From Hyphomicrobiales bacterium (GTDB taxonomy: Bacteria; Pseudomonadota; Alphaproteobacteria; Rhizobiales; Beijerinckiaceae), in contig JADJVD010000006.1 of assembly GCA_016716745.1 (NCBI GenBank), forward strand, positions 186,001 through 250,000: 64,000 bases of DNA, read 5' to 3'. Under the pieces are notes generated by a model. That model had not been told where the DNA came from and did not search any database. It saw only the letters and a program-made list of their open reading frames with translations. Within the stretch, counting starts at the first letter, position 1. Every line of letters begins with the position of its first letter. A program made the translations under genes and the position numbers. Positions 36,932-45,741 of the stretch are shown in pieces.

Positions 36932-38515
36932 TCATCCGCTCAGCGTGCGCAGATCGAGCTGGCGGTGGAATTGCAGCTTCATGCCTTCGACGCGCCGCCG
37001 CATCGCGACGTCGAGCGCCGGCTGCCAGAGCAGGATGATCGGCAACTCGTCTTTCGCCAGTTCGATCATGCGCCGCACGTCGCGCGCATAGGCGGCGTGG
37101 TCGGTCTCGAACCGCGTGCGCTCTACCAGCGCGGCGAGCTCCGCATTGGCGTAGGAGCCGAAATTCCAGCGCGTCGGCCCTGTGTAGAAGATGCGGAAGA
37201 AGTAGTCCGGATCGGCGAGGAAGGCGGCCGACGCCTCGAAGTAGAAGGGGACCTCCTTCTTCTGCAACCGCGCGCCAAGCTGGCCGGCGGGCGTCTTGTC
37301 GATCGTCACGCGCACGCCGATCTTGCCCAACGCCTCCTGCGCCAGCAGCGCGACGGGCTCGGCGATGGAGGCGAGTGACAGCTCGTAAGTGAAGGTCGTG
37401 TCGAAGCCGTTCGGCAGGCCGGCCTCGGCGAGCAGCGCCCTCGCTTTCGCAAGGTCCGTCGCCGTGCCGAGCGGTTGGGGAAAAGCCGGATCGTCCGGCG
37501 CCGCCGGCCCGAACAGCGGCCGCCCGCGCCCGAACAGCGCGGCCTGAAACATCGCGTCGTAGGGCAGGGCGGCGGCGATGGCGCGGCGCACCTTCACATT
37601 GTCGAACGGCGCCGTCGCGCAATTCATCGCGATGAACTGGAACACGCCCGTCATCGGCGCGCCGACGACCTTCAGCGCGGGATCGGCGGCAAGGTCGGCC
37701 GCGTCCTGCGGGCTCACGTCCTGCGCAAGATCCGCGTCGCCGCGCTGCAACGTCGCGCGCCGGAGCTGGGCGGTCGGCGCGACGCGCCAGATCACGCGGG
37801 AGAGAGCAGGAGCGGCGCCGTTGCGCCAGGCCTCGTTGCGCGCGAAGACCGCGCCCTCGCCCGGCGCGTAGCTCTCCAGCCGGAACGGCCCGCCGCCGGC
37901 GACGTTGGTCTTGAGCCAGGCCGTCGCCCACGGATCGTCGGCGCCGGCATGGCGCCGGGCTTCTTCCGAGTTGACGATGATGGGGAAGGTCAGCGCCAGA
38001 TTGGGCAGCGCGAAGCGGTCCGCGCGCGGCAGGCTCACCTGAAACGTCGTGTCGTCGAGCGCGACGAACTGCTCCGGCGCGGTGAGCGAGCCGGTGGCGA
38101 ACTGCGCCTTGCCGATGGGCAGGCTGACGACGCGGTCGAGCGACCATTTCACGTCGCGCGCGGTCACCGGCGCGCCGTCGTGGAAGGTCGCGCCCTTGCG
38201 CAGGTGGAAGACGATGCGCGTTGCGTCCGGCGAGACCTCCCACGCCTCCGCCGCCTCGCCCTCCAGCGCGAAATAATCGTAAGTCGATGCGCCGCCCAGC
38301 CCCTGCTTCGTCCCGAAGCGCAGCAGCCGGTCGTAGACGTTCCAGGTGATCTGGATCGAGTTGCGGTTGACGCCGACGCCGATGGGATCGAACGAATTCG
38401 GCCCCGCCTCGCTGACGACGGTCAGGCTCGTCGGCGCGGCCGTCGCGCGGCGCATCGGCGCGCCGGCGGCGGCAAGCGCGCCAAGGCCCAGTCCCAACAC
38501 GTCCCGTCGACGCAT
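36932..38515 (-). CDS. Dipeptide-type ABC transporter substrate-binding protein (SBP_bac_5)
   Basis: The 527-residue cluster C binding protein starts MRRRDVLGLGLGALAAAGAP, a twin-arginine-like signal, then reads as the DppA/OppA fold: SFDPIGVGVNRNSIQITWN, RIVFHLRKGATFHDGAPVTA and FIAMNCATAPFDNVKVRRAI. It defines the ligand of the five-gene operon; possible ligands include peptides, nickel chelates, opines or quaternary amines. Divergently, 146 bp away, lies a dimethylglycine/sarcosine dehydrogenase-like gene, so a methylated amine or its precursor is a reasonable guess. Confidence 0.92.
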   Translation of the reverse strand: MRRRDVLGLGLGALAAAGAPMRRATAAPTSLTVVSEAGPNSFDPIGVGVNRNSIQITWNVYDRLLRFGTKQGLGGASTYDYFALEGEAAEAWEVSPDATRIVFHLRKGATFHDGAPVTARDVKWSLDRVVSLPIGKAQFATGSLTAPEQFVALDDTTFQVSLPRADRFALPNLALTFPIIVNSEEARRHAGADDPWATAWLKTNVAGGGPFRLESYAPGEGAVFARNEAWRNGAAPALSRVIWRVAPTAQLRRATLQRGDADLAQDVSPQDAADLAADPALKVVGAPMTGVFQFIAMNCATAPFDNVKVRRAIAAALPYDAMFQAALFGRGRPLFGPAAPDDPAFPQPLGTATDLAKARALLAEAGLPNGFDTTFTYELSLASIAEPVALLAQEALGKIGVRVTIDKTPAGQLGARLQKKEVPFYFEASAAFLADPDYFFRIFYTGPTRWNFGSYANAELAALVERTRFETDHAAYARDVRRMIELAKDELPIILLWQPALDVAMRRRVEGMKLQFHRQLDLRTLSG

Positions 38516-38661
38516 TCCGCGCTCCGCCTCCGATTCAGGATGGTCTCACATAACGGAACGGGCGCGCCGGCACAAAGCAGGATCCGTCCCGGTCGCCGGG
38601 TCGGTCCCGGTGGCCTATGATCGGCGGATCGGGATTCGCCTGCCCGCTGGGAGCCTTCCGC

Positions 38662-41118
38662 GTGTCCGAAACGACGACTTTTCCCTCCCATGCGCGCATC
38701 GTCGTCATTGGCGGCGGCGTCATCGGTTGCTCGATCGCCTATCACCTGACCAGGCTCGGCGAGCGCGACGTTCTGCTGCTCGAGCAGGGCAAGCTCTCCG
38801 GCGGCACGACATGGCACGCCGCCGGCCTCGTCGGCCAACTCCGCAGTCATTCCGGCCTCACCCGCCTGATGCGCGAATCGGCCGAGCTCTACGCCGGGCT
38901 CGAGGCCGAGACCGGCCTCGCCACCGGATGGAAACGCTGCGGCTCGCTGTCGGTCGCGCGCACGCCCGAGCGCATGACGCAACTGCGCCGCACCATCTCC
39001 GCGGCGCGCGCGCAGGGCGTCGAGATCGAGGAAGTGTCGCTGCAGGAGGCGGCGCGGCTGTTCCCGATCATGCGCACGGACGACCTTGCCGGCGCGGTCT
39101 GGCTGCCGGGCGACGGCAAGGCGAACCCCGCCGATCTGACGCAGGCGCTGGCGCGCGGCGCGCGCATGGGCGGGGCGCGCATCCTCGAGGGCGCTCGCGT
39201 GACGGGGATCGAGACGAAGGACGGCCGCGCCCGCGCCGTCGTGACGGATCGCGGCCGCGTCGAGGCCGAGATCGTCGTCATCGCCGCCGGACAATGGTCG
39301 CGCGCGGTCGGCGCGATGTGCGGCGTCGGCGTGCCGCTGCATTCGGCCGAGCACATGTATGTCGTCACCGGCCGCATCGCCGGCGTCACGCCCGATATGC
39401 CGGTGATGCGCGATCCCGACGGCTACATCTATTTCAAGGAGGAGGTGGGCGGCGTCGTCATGGGCGGCTTCGAGCCCGACGCCAAGCCCTGGGGCATGGA
39501 CGGCATTCCGCATCCCTTCGAGTTCCAGCTTCTGCCCGACGACTGGGACCAGTTCGCCATCCTGATGGAGAAGGCGCTGGAGCGTGTGCCGGCGCTCGAG
39601 ACGGCGGAGGTGAAGACCTTCCTCAATGGGCCGGAGAGTTTCACGCCCGACAACAATTTCCTGCTCGGCGCCGCGCCCGAATGCGCCGGCGTCTATGTGG
39701 CGGCCGGCTTCAACTCGATGGGCATCGCCTCGGCCGGCGGCGCCGGCAAGGCGCTCGCCGAATGGATCGTGCAGGGCGAGCCGACGCGCGATCTCTGGCC
39801 GGTGGACATCCGCCGCTTCGCGCCCTTCAACGCCAATCCGGCCTGGCTGAAGGATCGCATCAAGGAAGTGCTCGGTCTGCATTACGCGATGCCGTGGCCC
39901 AATCGCGAACTCGCGACAGCGCGCCCGTTCCGGCGCTCGCCGCTCTACGAGCGCCTCGCCGCGAAGGGCGCCGTGTTCGGCTCGAAGATGGGCTGGGAGC
40001 GCGCCAACTATTTCGCCCGCAACGAGGACGAGCGGACGATCCGCTACTCCTTCGGCCCGCAGAACTGGATGGCGGCGGCGGCCGGGGAGCATCGCGCCTG
40101 CCGCGAGGGCGTCGCGCTGTTCGACATGACCTCGTTCGGCAAGCTGCGCGTCGAGGGGCCGGGCGCGCTGGCGCTGCTGCAACATCTCTGCGCCAACGAC
40201 ATGGATGTTCCCGTCGGCCGCTCCGTCTACACCGGCATGCTGAACCGCCGCGGCGGTTACGAGAGCGATCTGACGGCCCTGCGCCTTGCGGCGGACTCCT
40301 TCCTTCTCGTCACCGGCTCGGCGCAGCCTGTGCGCGATCTCGACTGGATCGCCCGCAACCGGCCCGCCGGCCTCTACGCCTCGGTGAGCGACGTCACCAA
40401 CGCATGGGCGGTGCTGGCGCTGATGGGGCCGCGCGCCCGCGATCTGCTGGCCCGGCTGACGGCGACGCCGCTCGACGACGCCAGCTTCCCCGCAAACGAC
40501 TGGCGGACGATCGCCATCGGATACGCGACGGCGCTCGCCTCGCGCCGCTCCTATATGGGCGAGCTCGGCTACGAGATTTTCGCGCCGGTCGAATTCGCCG
40601 CGATGATCTACGACGCGCTGCACGAGGCCGGCGGCGCCTTCGGCCTGCGCGACGCCGGCTATTACGCGGTCGATTCCCTGCGCATCGAGAAGGGGTTTCG
40701 CGCCTGGGGCAGGGAGCTGTCGCCGGATGTGACGCCGTGGGAGGCCGGGCTCGGCTTCGCCGTGAAGATGGCCAAGGGCGACTTTCTCGGCCGCGACGCG
40801 CTGCTTGCGGCGCGCGAGCGCCCGCTCGCCCGTCGCGTCGTCTGCCTGCGCGGCCCGCGCCCGGGCGCGGAGACCGGCGGTCAGATGGCGTGGGGCGGCG
40901 AGGCGCTGCTCGCCGATGGCGATCCTGCCGGCGAGGTCGCCTCCGCCGCCTACGGCGCGAGCCTCGACGCGCTGACCGCGCTCGCGCTCGTCCGCCGCGC
41001 CGACGGTCCCGTCGATCAGGCCTGGCTCGACGCGCGGAAATGGACGGTGGATCTCGCCGGAACGCGCGTGCCCGTGCGCGCAAGCCTCAAGCCCTTCGCT
41101 CCGGCAGGGGCGACGTGA
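38662..41118 (+). CDS. Dimethylglycine/sarcosine dehydrogenase-like flavoprotein (FAD-DAO + GcvT fusion)
   Basis: The 818-residue protein combines an N-terminal D-amino-acid-oxidase-type FAD domain (RIVVIGGGVIGCSIAYHLTR, then LSGGTTWHAAGLVGQL with the His that is covalently flavinylated in homologues) with a C-terminal GcvT-like tetrahydrofolate domain. Key spots of the latter are FDMTSFGKLRVEGPGALALL, RRSYMGELGYEIFAP and YAVDSLRIEKGFRAWGRELS. Such enzymes demethylate dimethylglycine or sarcosine and pass the C1 unit to folate in the cytoplasm. Start GTG 38662 has GGGAG upstream. It overlaps a small secreted-protein gene by GTGA. Confidence 0.92.
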   Translation: MSETTTFPSHARIVVIGGGVIGCSIAYHLTRLGERDVLLLEQGKLSGGTTWHAAGLVGQLRSHSGLTRLMRESAELYAGLEAETGLATGWKRCGSLSVARTPERMTQLRRTISAARAQGVEIEEVSLQEAARLFPIMRTDDLAGAVWLPGDGKANPADLTQALARGARMGGARILEGARVTGIETKDGRARAVVTDRGRVEAEIVVIAAGQWSRAVGAMCGVGVPLHSAEHMYVVTGRIAGVTPDMPVMRDPDGYIYFKEEVGGVVMGGFEPDAKPWGMDGIPHPFEFQLLPDDWDQFAILMEKALERVPALETAEVKTFLNGPESFTPDNNFLLGAAPECAGVYVAAGFNSMGIASAGGAGKALAEWIVQGEPTRDLWPVDIRRFAPFNANPAWLKDRIKEVLGLHYAMPWPNRELATARPFRRSPLYERLAAKGAVFGSKMGWERANYFARNEDERTIRYSFGPQNWMAAAAGEHRACREGVALFDMTSFGKLRVEGPGALALLQHLCANDMDVPVGRSVYTGMLNRRGGYESDLTALRLAADSFLLVTGSAQPVRDLDWIARNRPAGLYASVSDVTNAWAVLALMGPRARDLLARLTATPLDDASFPANDWRTIAIGYATALASRRSYMGELGYEIFAPVEFAAMIYDALHEAGGAFGLRDAGYYAVDSLRIEKGFRAWGRELSPDVTPWEAGLGFAVKMAKGDFLGRDALLAARERPLARRVVCLRGPRPGAETGGQMAWGGEALLADGDPAGEVASAAYGASLDALTALALVRRADGPVDQAWLDARKWTVDLAGTRVPVRASLKPFAPAGAT

Positions 41119-41510
41119 GAGGCTTCGCAGCCATCGCGCTTGCGCTTGCTTTCGCATCGCCGGCCGGCGCGCGCGCGCAATCCTATGGCCAACCTTACGG
41201 CGACGTGAACGCGCCGCCGCAACCCGGCTTCACCCATTGCGCCGCGCCTCGCGCCCCGTCCTGCGTCCGCGCCGACGCGACCTACGCGGACGACGCGGCG
41301 GCGCAGCGCTGCAAGGCCGAGCTCGACCGTCACGGCGAACTCGTTTTCCTCTATCGCGCCTGCCTGATGCGCGAGATCACCCGCGCCGTGCTCGAGGTGA
41401 ACGTGCTCGGCTACCTCTATCGCTGCAAGTCGGGCGACAAGCGCGCCTGCGAGGATCATCGCGAGGCTGTTTCGGAGCAGAAAAAACGCCCCGCGCCGGA
41501 GCGGCCCTGA
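41115..41510 (+). CDS. Small secreted cysteine-rich protein
   Basis: The 131-residue protein has a signal peptide (FAAIALALAFASPAGARAQ) and six Cys in the mature part (THCAAP, PSCVRA, QRCKAE, YRACLM, YRCKSG and RACEDH), probably forming three disulfides. I do not recognise a named family. It starts with GTG inside the stop of the flavoprotein gene and ends directly before the ATG of the EamA gene, so all three are likely one operon, although the functional tie is unclear. Confidence 0.7.
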   Translation: MRGFAAIALALAFASPAGARAQSYGQPYGDVNAPPQPGFTHCAAPRAPSCVRADATYADDAAAQRCKAELDRHGELVFLYRACLMREITRAVLEVNVLGYLYRCKSGDKRACEDHREAVSEQKKRPAPERP

Positions 41511-42356
41511 ATGGAGCCGCATGTCTTTCTCGCCGTGCTGGCGGCCGCCGCGATGCACGCGACATGGAATGCGCTGCTCAAGCTGAAGCTCGAGCCCTTC
41601 CTCACCATGACGCTGATGACCGGCATGGCGGGCCTCGCCGGCCTGCCGGCGATGGCGGTGTTCGGCGCGCCGCGCATCGAGGCGTGGCCGTGGCTGATCG
41701 CCTCCGTCATCCTGCATCTTGGCTATTACTTCGTGCTGTCGGCGGCCTATGCGCGCGCCGACATGAGCCAGATCTATCCCATCGCGCGCGGCGGCGCGCC
41801 GCTCGCGACCGCGCTCATCTCGATGATTGCGCTGCGCGAGGACATCAGCGGCGCGCAGCTCGCCGGCGTCGCGCTGCTCGCCTCGGCGGTCGCCGCGTTG
41901 TCGATCGTCGGCCGCCGCAAGGGCGCGCCCTTCGACCCCAAGGCCATCGGCTTCGCGCTGGCGACGGCCGCGATCATCTGCGCCTACACGCTGGTGGACG
42001 GCGTCGGCGCGCGCACGGCGGGCGATGCGCACGCCTATTCCTCGACGCTCTTCGTCATCGACGGGATTCCGCTGCCGCTGGTGGCGTTGTGGCTGCGCGG
42101 CCGCGCCGGCCTTGCGCCCTTGAAGACCTATCTCGTTCCGGGCTTCATCGGCGGCGCGCTGTCGCTCGGCGCCTACTGGATCGCGATCTGGGCGATGACG
42201 GTCGCGCCCATCGGCCTCGTCGCCGCGCTGCGCGAGTCGAGCGTCCTGTTCGCGGCGATCATCGCGGTCGTGTTCCTGAAAGAGCCGTTGCAGACGGGCA
42301 GGGTGCTCGCAGCCCTCGTCATTCTGATGGGGATCGCGCTGATCCGCCTCGGCTGA
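41511..42356 (+). CDS. EamA/DMT family transporter
   Basis: The 281-residue protein has ten membrane helices in two EamA repeats. AAYARADMSQIYPIARGGAP at the end of the first repeat and ALRESSVLFAAIIAVVFLKE in the second are typical. Family members export amino acids or related metabolites. It follows the Cys-rich protein gene with no gap (TGA-ATG). Its last 38 bases overlap the end of the opposite-strand lysR gene. Confidence 0.9.
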   Translation: MEPHVFLAVLAAAAMHATWNALLKLKLEPFLTMTLMTGMAGLAGLPAMAVFGAPRIEAWPWLIASVILHLGYYFVLSAAYARADMSQIYPIARGGAPLATALISMIALREDISGAQLAGVALLASAVAALSIVGRRKGAPFDPKAIGFALATAAIICAYTLVDGVGARTAGDAHAYSSTLFVIDGIPLPLVALWLRGRAGLAPLKTYLVPGFIGGALSLGAYWIAIWAMTVAPIGLVAALRESSVLFAAIIAVVFLKEPLQTGRVLAALVILMGIALIRLG

Positions 42357-43233
42357 GCCGCGTCGGCGGCGCCGCGGCGAGCGCGTCGAGAAAGGCGCGC
42401 AGCAACGGGATGCGCCGCCGCTCCTCGAGACAGACGGCGTATTCCGCGACGTCGAGATCGGCGCCGGTGATAGCGATCTTGCGCAGGCCCTGGCCGGCGC
42501 GGAACTCGCTGTCGAAGACGACGCCGACGCCGAGCCCGGCGCGCACCGCCTCGTGCACCGCCTCGCGCGATTGCGCCTCGAACAGCGCGCCCGGCCGCAC
42601 ATTGGCGCCGGCGAGGCGCCCCTCGAACACCTCGCGCGTCACCGAGCCGCGCTCGCGCAGCACGAGATCCTCGCCGGAGAGCGCCTCGATCGGAATCTTG
42701 CGATGGCGCGCCAGCGCATGTCCTGCCGGCGCGAAGCCGACAAGCCGGTCGCGCCGCAGCAGGATCGTGTGCGTGCGCGGATCGGTGATCTGGCGCGCCG
42801 TCACGGCGACGTCGGCGGAGAAATTCATCACCTGATCCAGCACGTCGGACGAGTTGCCGATGCTGAGAGAAAAAGTGACCGCCGGATGCGCCGCGCGGAA
42901 CCGCGCCAGCCCCGGCATCACATGGCTGGCGCTGTCGGCGGCGATGCGCAGATGCCCGCGCCGCAACGTGCGCGTGGCGGCGAGGAGATCGGCCGCCTCG
43001 TCCTCCGCCGCGATCAGCCGGGTCGTGATGACGAACAGGCTCTGGCCGAGCGCGGTGAGGCGCGCGGCGCGGCCCACGCGGTCGAACAGCTGCACGTCGT
43101 GCGTCTGCTCGAGGCCGCGGACCTGCGCCGACAGGGTCGGCTGCGAGACGCCGCGCGCCTTCGCCGCGCGCGTGAAGCTGCCGGCCGCCGCCACCGCATG
43201 AAAGGCCCTGAGGCCGGAGAGAAACGCGCTCAT
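42319..43233 (-). CDS. LysR family regulator of the AEP module
   Basis: The 304-residue regulator has the N-terminal winged helix-turn-helix (LRAFHAVAAAGSFTRAAKAR then GVSQPTLSAQVRGLE) and a LysR substrate-binding domain. It is divergent from phnW with 106 bp between starts, the classic layout for a LysR activator of a catabolic operon, and AEP or a pathway intermediate would be the inducer. An AT-rich palindrome lies right before its own start. Its 3' end overlaps the EamA gene tail to tail. Confidence 0.9.
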   Translation of the reverse strand: MSAFLSGLRAFHAVAAAGSFTRAAKARGVSQPTLSAQVRGLEQTHDVQLFDRVGRAARLTALGQSLFVITTRLIAAEDEAADLLAATRTLRRGHLRIAADSASHVMPGLARFRAAHPAVTFSLSIGNSSDVLDQVMNFSADVAVTARQITDPRTHTILLRRDRLVGFAPAGHALARHRKIPIEALSGEDLVLRERGSVTREVFEGRLAGANVRPGALFEAQSREAVHEAVRAGLGVGVVFDSEFRAGQGLRKIAITGADLDVAEYAVCLEERRRIPLLRAFLDALAAAPPTRLSRGGSARSPSE

Positions 43234-43235
43234 CG

Positions 43236-43250
43236 ATAGATAATATCTAT
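43236..43250. promoter_or_regulatory. Candidate LysR operator between lysR and phnW
   Basis: ATAGATA-A-TATCTAT is a perfect 7-bp inverted repeat with the T-N11-A spacing typical of LysR boxes. It sits in an AT-rich island (43236-43270) that contrasts with the GC-rich genome. It lies three bases from the lysR start, so binding would repress lysR while activating phnW. Confidence 0.6.
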
Positions 43251-43339
43251 TGATATGATCGAAACAGCATATTGGACCTATGCAATTCCGCCGTCTAGCC
43301 TCTGCGCATCAGGCCCAGTCCCCGCGCGAAAGGCTTCCC

Positions 43340-44482
43340 ATGACGATCCGCCCCGCCGCCTCCGAAACCGGCGACCCGCTGCTCCTCACGCCCGGCCCGT
43401 TGACCACGACGAAGCGGGTGAAGGAGGCGATGGTCCACGATTGGGGCTCGCGCGACGCCACCTTCATCGGCGTCAACAAGGCCGTGCTCGAGACGCTGCC
43501 GAAGATCATCCACGGGCAGGACGATTTCGTCGCCGTCCCGATGCAGGGTTCGGGCACCTTCGCCGTCGAGGCGATGCTGACCACCTTCGTGCCGCGCAAC
43601 GGCAAGGCGCTGATGCTGATCAACGGCGCCTACGGCCACCGGGCGAAGAAGATTCTCGACATCGCCGGCCGCGCGACGATTGTTCACGAGACGCCCGAGG
43701 ACACCCCGCCGAACCTTGTCGAGATCGAGGCCATCCTCGCCGCCGATCCCGCGATCACGCATGTCTTCGTCGTGCATTGCGAGACGACGAGCGGCATCCG
43801 CAACCCTGTCGAGGCGATCGCCGCGCTCGTCGCCCGCCACGGCCGTCGCCTGCTGATCGACGCGATGAGCGCCTTCGGCGCCCTGCCGCTCGACGCGCGC
43901 GTGACGCCGTTCGACGCGGTCGCCGCCTCCTCCAACAAATGCATTCAGGGCGTGCCGGGCCTCGGCTTCGTTGTCTGCCGCAAGTCCGCGCTGGCGCAGA
44001 CCAGGGGCGCCGCCACGACCCTCGTGCTCGATCTGCACGATCAGGCCGAGGTTCTGGGCAAGACGGGCCAGTATCGCTTCACCCCGCCGATTCACGTCAT
44101 CGTCGCCTTCCATCAGGCATTGCAGGAGTTTCTGGCCGAGGGAGGCGTCGCCGGCCGCGGCGGGCGCTACGAGGACAATGCGCGCATTCTCATCGACGGC
44201 ATGGCGAAACTCGGCTTCGCGCCGCTGCTCGCCCCGGCGTTGCAGGCGCCGATCATCGTGACCTTCCACATGCCGAAGGATCCGGCCTTCGTCTTCCAGC
44301 GCTTCTACGACGCGTTGAAGGAGCGCGGCTACGTCATTTATCCGGGCAAGTTGACCGTGGCGGATTCGTTCCGCATCGGCTGCATCGGCGCGCTGGGCGC
44401 AGCCGAAATGCGCGGCGCGCTCGCCGCGATCGAGGACGTGCTCGCCGAAATGGGCGTGCGCCTCGCGGCCAAGGCCGCGTGA
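43340..44482 (+). CDS. phnW: 2-aminoethylphosphonate-pyruvate transaminase
   Basis: PhnW moves the amino group of AEP to pyruvate, giving phosphonoacetaldehyde and alanine. The 380-residue class V aminotransferase has LLTPGPLTTTKRVKEAMVHD at the N-terminus, QGSGTFAVEAML, VHCETTSGIRNPVEAIA, DAMSAFGALPLD, and the PLP lysine in ASSNKCIQGVPGLGFVVCRK. The ATG at 43340 gives the standard N-terminus. It opens the AEP catabolic operon, 11 bp before phnA. Confidence 0.94.
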   Translation: MTIRPAASETGDPLLLTPGPLTTTKRVKEAMVHDWGSRDATFIGVNKAVLETLPKIIHGQDDFVAVPMQGSGTFAVEAMLTTFVPRNGKALMLINGAYGHRAKKILDIAGRATIVHETPEDTPPNLVEIEAILAADPAITHVFVVHCETTSGIRNPVEAIAALVARHGRRLLIDAMSAFGALPLDARVTPFDAVAASSNKCIQGVPGLGFVVCRKSALAQTRGAATTLVLDLHDQAEVLGKTGQYRFTPPIHVIVAFHQALQEFLAEGGVAGRGGRYEDNARILIDGMAKLGFAPLLAPALQAPIIVTFHMPKDPAFVFQRFYDALKERGYVIYPGKLTVADSFRIGCIGALGAAEMRGALAAIEDVLAEMGVRLAAKAA

Positions 44483-44493
44483 GGGAGACGAGA

Positions 44494-45741
44494 ATGAACG
44501 CGCAGAGCAAGCCCGCCGTCGTCGCCAACGGCCGCAGCTACGCCTGGCCGAAGGCGCCGACCGTCGTCGTCTGCATGGACGGCTCGGAGCCCGGCTATAT
44601 CGAGGCGGCCATCGCCAAGGGCCTTTGCCCCAACCTCGACCGCCTGATGAAGACAGGCACCAATCTCCTGGCGAAGTCGGCGATGCCGAGCTTCACCAAT
44701 CCGAACAATATTTCGATCATCACCGGCCGTCCGCCGGCCGTGCACGGCATCGCCGGCAACTATTTCTACGACCGCGAGGCGAAGGAAGAGGTGATGATGA
44801 ACGACGTGCGCTTCATGCGCGCCGACACCATCATGAAGGCCTTCCACGACGCCGGCGGCAAGGTCGCCGTCGTCACCGCCAAGGACAAGCTGCGCACGCT
44901 GCTCGGCAAGGGGCTGGACCCCGCCTCCGGCCGCGCCATCGCCTTCTCGTCGGAGAAGGCGGATCAGGCCACGGTGGAGAAGAACGGCGTCGGCGACCTG
45001 CTGAACTTCGTCGGCATGAAGCTGCCCGACGTCTATTCCGCAGACCTGTCGGAATTCGTCTTCGCCGCCGGCGTGAAGATCCTCGAAAAATATCGCCCCG
45101 ACCTGATGTATCTGTCGACGACGGATTACGTGCAGCACAAGGCCGCGCCCGGCTCGCCGATGGCGGACTCCTTCTACGCGATGATGGACGGATATGTCGG
45201 CGCGCTCGACCGTCTCGGCGCGATCATCGTGCTCACCGCCGATCACGGCATGAACGACAAGCACCTGCCGAACGGCGATCCAGACGTCATCTTCCTGTCG
45301 GAGAGTCTCGACGCGAAATTCGGCGCCGGAACGACGCGCGTGATCCTGCCGATCACCGATCCCTATGTCGTCCATCACGGCGCGCTCGGATCCTGGGCGA
45401 CGGTGTATCTGCACGGCGCCGACGCGGCCTCCGTTCTGGCCGAGATTTCGCGCATCGCCGGCGTCGACGAGGCGATGAGCGCGGCGGACGCCTGCGCCCG
45501 CTTCGATCTCCCGGCCGACCGCATCGGCGACATCGTGGTCATTTCGGCCAAACACAAGGTGCTCGGCACGGCGCGCGCGCGCCACGACCTCTCCGGCCTC
45601 ACCGAACCGCTGCGCTCGCATGGCGGGCTCACGGAGCAGGTGGTTCCGATGATCGCCAACCGCAAGGTGACGCCGCGCGCCGGCCACGATCTGCGCAATT
45701 TCGACGTCTTCGACGTCGCGCTGAATCTGGTGTCGGCATGA
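44494..45741 (+). CDS. phnA: Phosphonoacetate hydrolase
   Basis: PhnA cleaves the C-P bond of phosphonoacetate to acetate and phosphate with two zinc ions. The 415-residue alkaline-phosphatase-superfamily protein keeps Asp29 (VVCMDGSEPGYIEAAI) and the nucleophile Thr68 (SAMPSFTNPNNISIITG), at the same positions as I recall for the characterised Sinorhizobium enzyme. The metal-binding LTADHGMNDKHLPNGDPDVI is also present. GAGGGAGA lies about nine bases before the ATG. Its stop overlaps the phnY start (ATGA). Confidence 0.94.
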   Translation: MNAQSKPAVVANGRSYAWPKAPTVVVCMDGSEPGYIEAAIAKGLCPNLDRLMKTGTNLLAKSAMPSFTNPNNISIITGRPPAVHGIAGNYFYDREAKEEVMMNDVRFMRADTIMKAFHDAGGKVAVVTAKDKLRTLLGKGLDPASGRAIAFSSEKADQATVEKNGVGDLLNFVGMKLPDVYSADLSEFVFAAGVKILEKYRPDLMYLSTTDYVQHKAAPGSPMADSFYAMMDGYVGALDRLGAIIVLTADHGMNDKHLPNGDPDVIFLSESLDAKFGAGTTRVILPITDPYVVHHGALGSWATVYLHGADAASVLAEISRIAGVDEAMSAADACARFDLPADRIGDIVVISAKHKVLGTARARHDLSGLTEPLRSHGGLTEQVVPMIANRKVTPRAGHDLRNFDVFDVALNLVSA

